Source: Turnera subulata (lineage: Eukaryota > Streptophyta > Magnoliopsida > Malpighiales > Passifloraceae). From it: a stretch of 64,000 nucleotides of DNA. Position 1 is the stretch's first letter. Each line of letters begins with the position of its first letter. The DNA lies in assembly GCA_028386065.3 (NCBI GenBank), contig JAKUCV010007448.1, forward strand, positions 84,551 to 148,550, in the 5' to 3' direction. The notes under the pieces were generated by a model that saw nothing but the letters and a program-made list of their open reading frames with translations, was not told the origin of the DNA and did no database searches. The translations under genes and the position numbers were made by a program. Shown piece by piece: positions 1 to 10,292 of the stretch.

Positions 1-48
1 CGCATCTTCGGATGTTTAGTCTTATCTGTTAGTATTTGTTCAATCCAG

Positions 49-2218
49 CAAACGAACCCCAGGAAGAAAGGAGTTTCCTAACAGGTAGTGAAGCAGTTGA
101 TGCACTATTTGCAACCACGTTTAACATCATCAAGGATACTACAACAGATCTCATCGACAAAATTTGCGACTTCATTGGTGAGCTGTTTAAACTCCACTGA
201 AATTCATGTCCATCAAATAAACTATTATATATCAGACACACAATATGCACCTACACTTTCAAATTGTCCTCTGTAACCTGAGGTTAACCTTGGTTATGAA
301 TCTCAGAAAATAAATTCTTACATCTCTAACAAATTTAACTTTCAGGTGCCAGAGTTGTGTTTTGGGATCTGAGACACGAATTCTTGTTTCATTTGTATCG
401 TGGTGATGTTGCTGCAGTACGCTTGGAGAGTTTTCTTCCTCATGTTGATACCGTGAGATTCTGAAATTACTTTTTTTCCCTCCCTCCACTACCCCTTGTG
501 CTTTTCTTTAGTAACTAACATAATCAACATGAGATTCTGAAATTACTTTTTTTCCCTCCCTCCACTACCCCTTGTGCTTTTCTTTAGTAACTAACATAAT
601 TATGCTCTTTCCTCTTTGTCTTGGCTTTGACGTAGGTCCTTGATCTTATCTGTGGTCTTATTGATGATACTCTCAGAGATTCTGTGGTTTTAAGCGTGTG
701 CCGGGCAATGTTTGTAGGTTTTCCTTTTGGTATTTTCTTGAGTGATATGCCACTTTTAGTAGCCCTATTTCATATGCTTTTGTATTACAGGAAGGTTTTA
801 TTTGGGTATTGCTGGATGGAGGTCCTTCTCGTGCATTCTCTGATACAGATTTCACAATACTGGCAGAAGACTTCGACATATTGAAGGTTTCTCCTTGCTG
901 CTTCTCTCTCAACAAAATGATAAGTGCATTATGAAGAGTCTTGACCTGAAATTGTACTTTTGAGTCTAACGTCATGTAATGAAACTTTCAATTCTATGAT
1001 GTGCTTGATTTCTTTTAGAAAAGGTTTGTTTGAATGATTGCCGCACTTTCTTTTCACTGAAATAATGGGAAGTGAGAGAGAACTTTCAATATAGTTTGAC
1101 TAGTTTCCTTGCTTCATTGTGTTGCTTGCAATTACATTTATACACTGATCATTCAAAGTGAACTTTGTGGGGCACTGGTTGTAATCACCGCAATTTTTAC
1201 TGCAGGAGTTCTTTATAGCCGATGGAGAAGGTCTTCCTCGTACATTGGTGGAACAGGAATCAAACTTTGCTCGACAGATACTGGGCTTATTTTCCCTTCA
1301 GGTTTGGACTTTGGTTATATTCCCGTGAGTGAATGTCTGGATTTCGAATGTATAGTCTGACAAACTCTTTTATATGGCAGACGGAAACTATTATTCAAAT
1401 GTTAATGAAAGCAAGCGAACATATTGCAACTGGATTGGAAACACGTAAACATGCTCACATGCGCCCGGAAGATGCCTACACTTTAGTGCGAGTCCTGTGC
1501 CACAAGAAGGACAGAGAAGCCTCAAAGTTCTTGAAAATGCAGTATCAGCTTCCCATGTCCTCAGGTGAGATTCCAATAAAATGCAACTGCTCAAATCATT
1601 ATATTTGGTACTGATCCTCATCCTCTGAGTTGTGTCCTTTTCACTGTTGTGTTATGCCTTGCTTGTGATTTTGTGTGATGTTCCGTCTTCTTTACCTATC
1701 TGATTATATCCCTTGTTATTTTCCATAAAACCTGAAATACAGCTTACGGGAATTTTGAAGTTTGTTCTCGCTCACCTGATTGGAGATGAAAAAATTCTGT
1801 TAAATTAGTATATTTTACTTTCTACCCCTAGCTGGCTACATACTTCTTTCTGGTGGTGTTTTGTCTTTCATATCTGTAGTGTTTGGGTATATGATCATAT
1901 GGTATATTACAGGTATGGTATGAGATTCTGCTGTGGATATAGGGCTGTAGCAGAAGTCGGAATTAAACCGAGGGCGTGCTGTTATTAAAGCACCTTTCCT
2001 ATTATTAGCTTCTAATTTAATTGTTGTATTTCTCGTTTACACTTGCAGAGTATGACGACACCCCATCAGTGGATTCAGCTTCAGGGTCTCCGTTTATGCC
2101 AGATCTGCTGAAGCGAAGTGCCTCCTTTCACTGGAACAAAAAGGGCCGTAGCAGTTTCAAATCAATGAAAAAGAAGCTTCAAGAAGCAACATCTGAAATC
2201 AGGAATATGTCACGGTAA
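49..2218 (+). CDS. PATROL1: PATROL1/unc-13-like MUN-domain protein, C-terminal exons (5' partial)
   Basis: Plant PATROL1 (Munc13-like, DUF810/MUN) proteins tether vesicles at the plasma membrane and help deliver proton ATPases in guard cells. Seven coding exons join in frame: 49-178, 346-452, 636-713, 791-886, 1206-1301, 1381-1564 and 2049-2218, each with GT/AG borders. Recognised stretches include FWDLRHEFLFHLYRGDVAAV, the family-typical WVLLDGGPSRAFSD, EFFIADGEGLPR, and TLVRVLCHKKDREASKFLK. The frame ends with KKKLQEATSEIRNMSR and a TAA at 2216, matching the usual C-terminal ending of the family. Roughly the last 285 residues of about 1,100 are present; the rest lies left of the window. The exon ending at 713 was chosen because it gives VCRAMF-EGFIWV, which matches the family, although a further GT lies just after it. 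Identification is strong; exon borders were set by eye. Confidence 0.88.
454..600. repeat. 76-bp-period tandem duplication in an intron
   Basis: About 70 bp starting TGAGATTCTGAAATTAC occur at 454-524 and again, seemingly unchanged, at 530-600, separated by a 6-base spacer. The copies fill the intron between the exons ending at 452 and starting at 636. The first copy begins at the splice donor, so the donor-like GTGAG is partly copied as ATGAG. Near identity suggests a recent duplication. Confidence 0.9.
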
Positions 2219-4170
2219 CACCACTGCAGCAATTTCTACTGTAAAAGCATCCTGATTCCTTAATTCCTGTCATTCTGGAGATGGTACCAGCGAGGGAGAC
2301 AGTTTTCCCAGCAATTCAATTTTAGTCTTGTAAATGTGGAAAGGGATTAGCAAATCTAGCACAACTCGCTGGTCTGCATTAACCAATTGTGCTCTTTGTA
2401 TATATACATTCTCGCACAAGTAACTATTGATGAAATCATTGATTGCTTGAGATACGTTTATCTTCCGCTTCGTATCTTTACATTTGCGAGAATGCATACC
2501 CACGACGGTGTAGAATATCCATTTTTGTGAGAAAAAGACAAGGAAGCAAATACCATGAGGTATAAGCGATTACTATAACCACATATTGTCCAGTATAGGT
2601 GTGAGAACTTTCTTTATACTAATTCTGTGTCATGCATAAAAAAACCTGTCTTATGCTGGTTGTGTATGTTCTAACTCCTGGGAAGTGGTTGTATTGCATA
2701 TATACCTACGCCATACGGAAGAACCAAGTCAAAGCTTGACCCACTTCGTATGTAAAATATAAATGTTGTGATGAAAGTTGCATAAACGAGGGTAACTGTA
2801 CTTGTTCAATTGATCTCAATCGCAAAAGCATAGGTACACTTGCTCTGCTGGCAAGATTATCAAGAAAGAAAATAACTGTAGGGCAGCTTATCTCGAGGGT
2901 AATGCTTTCAAAATGTTCGTCGGCATCTCTTGATTAGCTAACTGAGCTTTAAATTTACACCTTTTTTCCTACTTTGAAATTCATTGTTTGAACTTGCAAA
3001 TCCGACTTGGAAGGACTAAGTGGATGCACTCAGTTTAACAGGAACTTTCGGTGCTAATTTCATTTTGATGGGCAATGGATAGGAATTTAATGGTGGGGGT
3101 ATTGACAATGACCTGTCGTGTGGAAAAGATAATATATGAAAGCAGGATTGAGTGTGAATTGTTGAAGACGTTCCTTTCAGGTTTGCAGCTGAAGCACAGA
3201 TTTTCCAAGTTGGTGCAGCTGGATCCAAGTGGCTTGTAGGAGTGCCGTCATACCTCATCTCGTTTGGCAGATACATCTTATTTGACATTTTCAGTTTCTT
3301 TTCTTTTCTCTTCTTGCAGATACAAGGCTTCGTGTGTTATTGATAATGATCCTACCTCGCAAGTGATGCGTGAGACATCAGTCCAGCGGTCGGCTGGATT
3401 GGATAGTACAAAAGAAGTGGTAGGAGGACCCAGACCGGAAGGAGAACCAGAAGGTGAAAAAGTACTGATGCTTTTAAGATCCAATTACCAAGTTAAACTG
3501 GATTGGTATGGTTTCCACGGGCAGTCAGTTTGCTGCAAGTACAATGACTCGCGTCTACCGTTTTATCATCCCATTGCTCGTTAATAGCGTAAGGCTTTCA
3601 AGTTTGGTCACACATCATTAATTAATTGATTATCATTTGCCAGTGTGACTACCCTCCACCTATCACCTCAAGAAATCTGGTTAACTTCCTCTTTGTCCAA
3701 GTCTTCCCACTGCTAAAATTTCATAAAGTTCAATTTCTTATAACTTTCCCTAGCATAATAAGATCCAAATCGATTAAATTAATACACTGCAGGGATCATT
3801 TGGAGATTATGCCTAAATAAAACGCAAAGAAACGATTCCCCACCGAAGTAAACCAAGTCAACTGGGCAGATTCCAGGAAGAAAAATTAAAGACCCCTTGT
3901 TTTAAACGAGGCCCCCCTGTCTAGCGAATTGATAGCTAACCTAATAATGCAGGTGAACCTTACGTATCACGTTTGTTGTTGGGTAGAAACCTAAAATAGC
4001 ACACGCAATGCTTGCTTAGAAAAAATAATAAACAAATTAAGAATACTACTCCTAAGTATCAAAGTATGCACAGTCACATTACGATCATCTATAAGATTAT
4101 AAATAAATATTTAAAGTTGTTCTTTTGTCACTGTTTTACTGACAAGAGTTGTCGAGTTCCTTACCGAATC
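2219..4170. other. 3' flank and intergenic stretch with one uncertain ORF
   Basis: This holds the 3' untranslated region of the PATROL1-like gene and intergenic DNA. An open frame at 3264-3584 (+), preceded by a pyrimidine-rich tract and a possible acceptor near 3319, encodes about 90 residues that I do not recognise. It could be an alternative terminal exon of the upstream gene or chance. The rest is AT-rich with no gene seen. Confidence 0.4.
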
Positions 4171-4244
4171 CAGACATGCACGATATGTTCCTCTCAAAGA
4201 AATGGAGTAGTGCTTCTTTCAGAGGAACATATCGTGCATGCCTG
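4171..4244. repeat. Near-perfect 31-bp hairpin (small-RNA-precursor-like or MITE-like)
   Basis: Bases 4171-4201 are the reverse complement of 4214-4244 with two mismatches and a 12-base loop (4202-4213). The core arm is CATGCACGATATGTTCCTCT. It lies about 310 bases beyond the stop codon of the BAP-like gene. I do not recognise the arms as a known conserved miRNA. It could be a young small-RNA locus or a tiny foldback element. Confidence 0.85.
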
Positions 4245-4554
4245 TAATAATAATTTTTTTAAAAAAAACGATATTTAGTAAAGATCGATCATCCATTTCT
4301 TTTTTGGTAGCAAACAAAAAAAATTGATAAAAAACGACTGTAATGAAAATATTGGCTTGCAACTTCCACACACCTCCAAATTGGACTTATTGAACCTCCA
4401 TTACAACTACAAAATAAACCCTTTGGGATTCTGCAGCCGAAATTTTGACCACTTCCTCTTTTTTGTCTACTTTTTGCGCCGCATGCCTAAATACAACAGC
4501 TACTTACTTAGTATCATTTTTTTTGCAACAAAAAAAAAAAACAACGCCACGCAC

Positions 4555-5115
4555 TCACTTACAAATGCTCATACTATTAGAGAACAAAGTCACCGGTATT
4601 CCAATCACTGTCTGGCACGTGTCTCTGCTGTCAGAATCTAGCAACCCAGGCCTGGTAATGGCCGGTTGAAAACCTGTCAATTTGACTGCCACGTTCACAA
4701 CACCAAACCCTCTTGAACCATCTCTAGCCCGTACCCGGTAACTCAGGTGCCTAACCGAACCATCCGGCGGGAACCCAATGTCGGTCACCGGGATCTGGCA
4801 CCAACCCAGTTGGGCCGGGCCCAAGATGAGCCTTTTTGTGTAGAGCTGAAGGTAAAGACAAGAGTATCTATTAGCAAAGAAGGCAGTGTCCACAGGAACA
4901 TGAAACTTGTCACCCCATGTAGGATTTAACCCTCCTGCATCGTCTATTCTCGTTGCGTACACGTGGCAACTCTTATCAGTACCGTTGTTGCATGGGGGTG
5001 GTGGTGGGTACGTGGTGATGGTGATAAATGGCCTGAGACGATTAGCGAAAGGGCCTAAAGATTTGTTCTTTAGCCCTTCTGCTGATATGATTGTGATCTC
5101 CATTGTGACAAACAC
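4555..5115 (-). CDS. C2-domain protein, BAP1/BAP2-like (BON1-associated protein family)
   Basis: The gene is a single exon encoding 186 residues. It opens with a C2 domain: MEITIISAEGLKNKSL near residues 5-20, an aromatic/aspartate-rich middle (NPTWGDKFHVPVD), and LYLQLYTKRLILG. BAP-type proteins are small C2 proteins that bind membranes with BON/copine partners and restrain cell death and defence. The length matches the family (about 190 residues). Two in-frame ATGs compete: 5115 (MFVT-) and 5103 (MEITII-). I took the outer one, but the inner one is equally plausible because family members start directly with the first beta strand. A proline run (residues 37-41) lies in an early loop. A TATA box sits about 70 bases upstream. 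An SRC2-like assignment is the alternative. Confidence 0.8.
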   Translation of the reverse strand: MFVTMEITIISAEGLKNKSLGPFANRLRPFITITTYPPPPPCNNGTDKSCHVYATRIDDAGGLNPTWGDKFHVPVDTAFFANRYSCLYLQLYTKRLILGPAQLGWCQIPVTDIGFPPDGSVRHLSYRVRARDGSRGFGVVNVAVKLTGFQPAITRPGLLDSDSRDTCQTVIGIPVTLFSNSMSICK

Positions 5116-5184
5116 GAATATTAGAGAATTTAAAGGAGGTATATTAAGGAGGGAACGGAGGGAAGGAATGGATAGGGAAGTTGC

Positions 5185-5192
5185 TTTATATA
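5185..5192 (-). promoter_or_regulatory. TATA box of the BAP-like C2 gene
   Basis: On the minus strand the sequence reads CTATATAAAGC, a good plant TATA box about 70 bases before the ATG at 5115, which leaves room for a short leader. Confidence 0.6.
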
Positions 5193-5683
5193 GTTGTTTG
5201 GTGATTGATGATCATAGAGAGATCCAGAAAAGAGAGTTCTTGGATGCTTCATGAAGGGTTACTCACACTGCAGTTTCCTTTCCTCTGTCTCTGTGGAATA
5301 TTAATAGAGGTGTACATTTAAAAGGGTGGATGCTTCTATGTAGCCGGTATAGAAAATGGAATTTTTGGCGCCTGCTAAGTCAACCATCACACTCTTTGCA
5401 GTAAAAAAAAAAAGTATACAGTGTCCTATCCTCAAAATCTCAATCGTCATTGTAACTTTATCTCAACTGAAAGATACATATCAATGTCATAAACAAATGT
5501 GTATATGAAGGTGGGTATGTCGTTGCTTTCAGTCCGTATTTTTTTCGTCTTAATTTCCAACTTTCACCATTTATTTAGGTTTCATCAATTATTTGTGGCA
5601 TCAGAATTATACCAAAGAGTAATTTCTGGAACCCACAAACTAATGGATACTTACGTATTGTGGACATAATTTTCCCATGGTTT

Positions 5684-5928
5684 TTTTTTTTTTTGAATTG
5701 ACGGGGCTTAAGCCCATTTATTAAAAAAAATTAACTACCAACACAAGTCGGGGCCAAGAAACACCCCTTAAATCAATTTGGTAAATGTCAATACAAATAA
5801 AGGAATAGAATCAAAGACATGTAACTGCATCTGCAAACCAATTTAGCCAATGTATCAGCCAGACGATTGGCTTCACGGTAAGTATGAATGATGTGAACCT
5901 GCCAATCCCGCTCCAGGAGGGAGCAAAG
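5684..5928 (-). mobile_element. 5'-truncated LINE (RNase H end) with 25-bp target duplication
   Basis: A 245-bp insertion is flanked by exact direct repeats, TGTGGACATAATTTTCCCAT plus GGTTT, at 5659-5683 and 5929-5953. Its minus strand ends in a poly-A (seen as T at 5684 onward), as expected for target-primed reverse transcription. Near its 5' break the minus strand reads HIIHTYREANRLADTLAKL, the C-terminal end of the RNase H domain of plant L1-type LINEs. Only the 3' tail was copied. The perfect target duplication points to a recent insertion. Confidence 0.92.
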
Positions 5929-5953
5929 TGTGGACATAATTTTCCCATGGTTT

Positions 5954-7068
5954 AAACACCGTATCTGCTTTGGCGTTTTCCATCTTCCAGTAATTTAATT
6001 TGTTACGCGAAGAAAGAGAAGTGTGTTACTTCTTGGAAGTATTTTTTTTTTTTATCAAAATCCACGTTCTTCTTCTTTTTTTTTTTTTTGTGATCGGAAT
6101 CCGCAATCTTTGTGGTAATTGTGCTTTTTAATTTGGGAGACGTGGGATTCGAATACACTAACGGTTTGATCTTAATAGTTGTGCTACTATGTCTAAGTGA
6201 CGATCTCAACAAAAAATTCTTTTCGGATGATTGATTTTGATCTTATATACTTATACATCCTCCATACTAAAAGTTTATGCAAAATTAGTTGGTGGATTAC
6301 TGAGAAATCTTTCCAAGAAAAAAAGAACAATCTTCTAGTTTTTTTTTAAGAAATTAATCACAACAGCATGTAGTACAAAATTTACCAATTCACAAATTTC
6401 TCCTTTAAAGTATTCTCTGTGATTCTATTTCTATCATCTATCATGTGTGAAGTGACTTTGGCAGACACCATTAAGATCATCTCTCCATGCCTGTCTCTTT
6501 CCCATTTATCTTTTGATTACTCTAGGGACTGGACACCCCGGGGCCATGCAGTGTTTAATTTCCATCCTTAATCAAGTTTATGTGAACCATTCCTTAAGTT
6601 AATTAAACGCGATGACCGGTGTTGTCTATAGTATACTCTCCTCTCTTTAAGTAAGCTCCTTCTTCCCCTCTTAACTTTTACAATTGGAAATATAAATATA
6701 TAGTGGTCCAGGTCCCTCTACTTTGTTGTTTGTCTCTTTGAAAATTCCAATAGAATGCCTGGCTCCAATTCGGAAAATTGAATTGGCCCATCACTGGAAT
6801 ATTGTATCGTAATTGGCACAAACTTGGGGAGAGGGAGACCTAAGAGCAATGTCCCCCTGGAACTTGAAAGGTAGTTGCCTGGAGGACAGTATTCTATTTT
6901 CCTCAACTGAGTCACGAGGAAACCAGAACCCCTGGCTGGTGCCTAATGCACTGTAAAATTATCTAACACGTTACACGCAATTGTCTATTTGAATAATATA
7001 TAGTTGAATATTTATACCCTTGTTCTATTTGGAAAAAATAGCAAGAAAATAAAAATTAATCACATTAT
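5954..7068. other. Intergenic, no gene seen
   Basis: AT-rich DNA with poly-T tracts near 6045 and 6076. Small open frames on the minus strand have no recognisable content and no supporting signals. Confidence 0.5.
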
Positions 7069-7071
7069 AAA

Positions 7072-7143
7072 AGGGCCCAACCGGGTTCGAACCGGTGACC
7101 TATTGATCTGCAGTCAATTGCTCTACCACTGAGCTATGGACCC
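7072..7143 (-). tRNA. tRNA-Cys (GCA)
   Basis: The minus strand gives a 72-nt cloverleaf. The acceptor stem pairs GGGTCCA with TGGGCCC and the discriminator base is T. The D arm is TAGCTCAGTGGTAGAGCA, the anticodon loop is CTGCAGA (anticodon GCA), and the T arm is CCGGTTCGAACCCGG. It has no intron. The T-loop holds the internal B box (GGTTCGAACC) and the D arm the A box for RNA polymerase III. A short T run follows at 7069-7072 on the minus strand. It looks intact and functional. Confidence 0.96.
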
Positions 7144-7461
7144 CAGATGGATGTGTACGTACGGCTAAAATTTAGTCTCGAAGAATTTTGAAGGAAATAA
7201 TTTAGCATTGCCCTTGTTATATATAAACAACATAAACTTCATTCACTCTATTATATATATCAGCCAATAATGAAGACACATTTTGTGTCTTTGTTTTAAT
7301 AGTTTTAATTGTATGGTACTATGGTTGATGGTATTTTAAGTTTAGTTGAAGAAAAGAAAAACTAGTTGTATTGAACATATCAAGAAAAATAATAAAAAGA
7401 GAAGAAAATATCTATAAAATCTAAACAAATATTTCAGGGTTGCAGGTAATATTTTTTGGTT

Positions 7462-7644
7462 GGTCAAATTACCTTTTATGTCCCGCAACTTGTTAAAAAT
7501 GCTTAATGTTGTCCCCCAAGTTTTTGTTTGACTAAACTTATCCTCTAACTTTTCCAAAATTGACTGTTAATGTCCTTCGGACCGGAGATAGCCCATTCGC
7601 TACCAGGTGGCAACACGTGCCAGTTTGTCAGGGTGGCCCCACTA
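7462..7644 (+). repeat. Left terminal inverted repeat of the MULE
   Basis: It matches the reverse complement of 21113-21293, including shared blocks such as TGTCCTTCGGACCGGAGATA and CAGTTTGTCAGGG. Confidence 0.85.
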
Positions 7645-7793
7645 ACCAATAGTAAATTCAAATGTAAACGACATTGTAACCATAGCTTCCTAGAACTAAT
7701 GTTGCTTCGTAATCATCAACTCATAAATGACCCCACTAACCCACAGTAAATTCAAATTCTAATCATTCTAAAAGAATTCTAAAACCATTATTT

Positions 7794-7992
7794 CGTTATA
7801 AAACACGTGATGTCTGTCATTGTATTACTGTGACACCTACCTCTACCATTATATATCTGTACAAGTTTTGGTCGAGGGAAGCAGTTTTATTTTTCCTGCT
7901 TCTTCTTCCCCATTAATAAGAAATCTTTCATGGCCTCATCTTCTCTTCTCCTTCTCTTCATTGTCACACCATTAATCACATGTTATTTAACA
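7794..7992 (+). repeat. 5' LTR of Copia copy 1
   Basis: It is nearly identical to 13786-13984. It contains a TATA-like CATTATATATCTG region near 7848, which could drive the element's transcription. Confidence 0.93.
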
Positions 7993-8006
7993 CGCTATCA
8001 GCACGA
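7993..8006 (+). other. Putative primer binding site
   Basis: Directly after the LTR the sequence reads CGCTATCAGCACGA. The corresponding site of copy 2 (minus strand, from 20436 downward) is CGTTATCAGCACGA. The TATCAG core resembles the usual plant initiator-Met primer site, but the rest does not match it, so the primer tRNA is uncertain. Confidence 0.5.
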
Positions 8007-8634
8007 AGAAGACTCTATCCAAGCTAAAGAAAAACCGGCACAAGGAGGAGAAGAAGCAAACCTGAAAACCAAGGAAGAGACCACGGTTACTGTTCATCGC
8101 GAACGGATCGGCGCCGCCTCCTGTCGCACCACCACCACCACGGTCCTCCCCGTTCCGTCGCGACTTCGCCGCTGTCCTCTCTCGTCGGATTCCGCCACCG
8201 ACGCGCCATCTATGGCTGATGACCTGACGGCTGAGCCCGAAGACCCGTCGGGTCTGCCTTCCTCCTCACGTGCACCGGCAGCCGCCAGCTGCCGCGCCTC
8301 ACCCCTCGCGTCGCCTTGCCTCTAGCACCGTCTTCTCATCGCGCCACCACTGCTGCTCACGGCGAGGTGAGCCTCTGCAGGCGGGTCGACCCGCACAAGG
8401 AAGAAGATGACCCGGTTTTGGCCGGGTCATGAACATGGGTCGCGGGCTGGGTTCTGTAGGTTGGGCACTTGGGCTGACCTGGGCTGACACTGTTTACGGC
8501 CCACTGTTCACGGGCCAATTTCGTTGTTCACGGCCCAATTCCACTATTCACGGGCCAATTTCACTGTTCACGACCCATTTTTTTGCTGTTCACAGCTCAT
8601 TAAAAAAAAAGAAAAAAAATTTATATTGCCGTAA
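8006..8634 (+). other. GC-rich leader of Copia copy 1
   Basis: The open frame that starts in the LTR (7930) runs to 8325 and is GC-rich, but it is not gag-like and I see no zinc knuckle. The block TGTTCACGGGCCAATTTC repeats in degenerate form at 8500-8570. Confidence 0.5.
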
Positions 8635-8790
8635 TTTAGCATCTCGGGATTTTCCCGGCGAGCCCAGAAGTGCTTGGCCGGCATTTAGCATCTCGGGATT
8701 TTCCCGGCAAGCCCGGAAGGCTATTATACTTATTTTGTGTTTGGCCGAAATTCAACGCCTCGGAATTTTTCCGGCAAGCCCGGAAGGCTA
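8635..8790 (+). repeat. Three-copy minisatellite in the Copia leader
   Basis: The motif TTTAGCATCTCGGGATTTTC followed by CCGGC(A/G)AGCCC(A/G)GAAG occurs at 8635, 8684 and, degenerate, near 8750. A related array with a different period lies at 19439-19600 in copy 2. Confidence 0.7.
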
Positions 8791-8819
8791 TTGTATTTAT
8801 TTTACTGCTTTCCTTTACA

Positions 8820-9435
8820 TTTTAAATGGGCTCATATATGGCCCATCGCCTTTAATTTACAGTTATTTAATTTTTATTGGCTAATTTTTCAAAGGCCCAT
8901 GTATTAACACGATATATTACATATTATTGCTGAAAGATTTATCGAGTAAGCATATTTTATGTTTTTTTTATTTAATTTTCCGATTGGGCTATTAAAAGGC
9001 CCACTGTATTTATATTTCTCGTTTCTAATTTTATGTTTTGTTTTGGGCTCGTACAAGGCCCATCAATTCTAATTTTCTGTCTTTTTTTTAAAAAAAATTG
9101 GGGTACTTAATAAACGGCCCCTGATTATTTATTTAAATTCAGTTTTTATTTATGTTACTTGAATGGGCGGCCCTCTAAATTTCCGGAAGAAATTTGAATA
9201 TGGGCATTAAATGTTGAAATGCATAATAGTCTCGAAGACTAATTGAAAGAGTCCAGCAGACTCAATAAAAGCAAAATGCAGCAAAGACCTGAAGACTTAC
9301 TGCCAAAAGGCCCATTGCATTTAATTTTTAGACAATTATTTTCATTGGGCTAATCTATGTAAGGCCCATTATTTTTAATCTTTCGGTTATTTAAATCTTC
9401 ATTGGGCTAATTAACGAAAGGCCCATGTTTATTTC
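8820..9435 (+). other. Array of GGCCCA / TGGGC motifs
   Basis: The words AAGGCCCA(T/C) or GGGCT recur about every 50-100 bases (near 8835, 8895, 8998, 9057, 9113, 9307, 9364, 9420). Many are paired as GGGCT...AAGGCCCA, so they can form short stems. The complement TGGGCC is the core of site II (TCP-type) promoter elements. Copy 2 has the same array at about 18990-19200. Confidence 0.55.
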
Positions 9436-10074
9436 TTTCATTTCAGTCTTTAATTTTATTTACACTATGTTATTCAAGACCCTTATAATTTCCAGAAGAA
9501 ATTTATTGTGGGTATCAAATGCGGACAGGAATTTACATGATAATAGTCTGGACGACTAAATATAAGAGTCCAGCAGACTCCATAAACGAAAATATAACGA
9601 AGACTGGAAGTCTTACCGTTCCAAAGATCCTGAAGATCCTTTAAAGGAAAATCGAAAATATAAGCTATTACCACCAGAAGATAGAAATTATATAACCACC
9701 AGAAGGTGGATAATATACTTGCTTACCCTGAAGGAGCAATTTATTTTATATTCAATTTATTTTATGTTCAGTTTAAATTAATACGCATTGCAATTTATTT
9801 TCTTTATTTTTCAGTACTTTATAATTGTTTCTAGAATAATGCCTCAAGCATTAGTCTCGAAGACAATGCAAAATTGACATCCACAGGGGGAGAATTATAC
9901 GTGTGGATGTCAATATAACATATTATGACATCTCAAAACGAGAAAAAGATTAACACGCTCCAGAAGAGCATAAATCCGAATATGTTCCTGAAGAACGCAT
10001 GTTTTAAATATGATCTAGAAGATCGTATATTTACGCTCTGGAAAAGCATATACTCTTGAAGAGTACAGACACCC
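9228..10074 (+). repeat. Array of short palindromes with a near-constant loop
   Basis: Arms change while the loop stays close to CTGAA. Examples: AGTC-tcgaa-GACT (9228-9240), GAGTC-cagca-GACTC (9249-9263), TAGTC-tggac-GACTA (9544-9558), AAGAC-tggaa-GTCTT (9600-9614), GATC-ctgaa-GATC (9626-9638), CCACC-agaa-GGTGG (9696-9709), GTTC-ctgaa-GAAC (9984-9996), GATC-tagaa-GATC (10012-10024), ACTC-ttgaa-GAGT (10062-10074). Similar units recur at 11105-11480 and through the pol remnant, and in inverted orientation in copy 2. Confidence 0.85.
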
Positions 10075-10292
10075 CTAGTAATAAAATGAATTATTATGGA
10101 TCCCAATGAATTGACTTTGATCTATTCCCTGAAGCGAATAAGACAGTATAATTATTTGTGCGTGTGGGCGTAAATGAGATAATAAATGGAAAAGGCTCAA
10201 AGCAAACATGCATATTATTATTGCATAAACGGATACATAACTGGAGAACATTCAAAGAAGAATGGTTCTCATACATATGTTTACACAGTAAT

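Noticed and set aside
3264..3584. 106-codon ORF after the PATROL1-like stop
   Set aside because: Unrecognised content; the upstream gene already ends with the family's normal C-terminus. Kept only as a note in the stretch description.
8429..8884. 151-codon ORF in the Copia leader as gag
   Set aside because: No zinc knuckle or gag motif; the translation crosses repeats and poly-A tracts.
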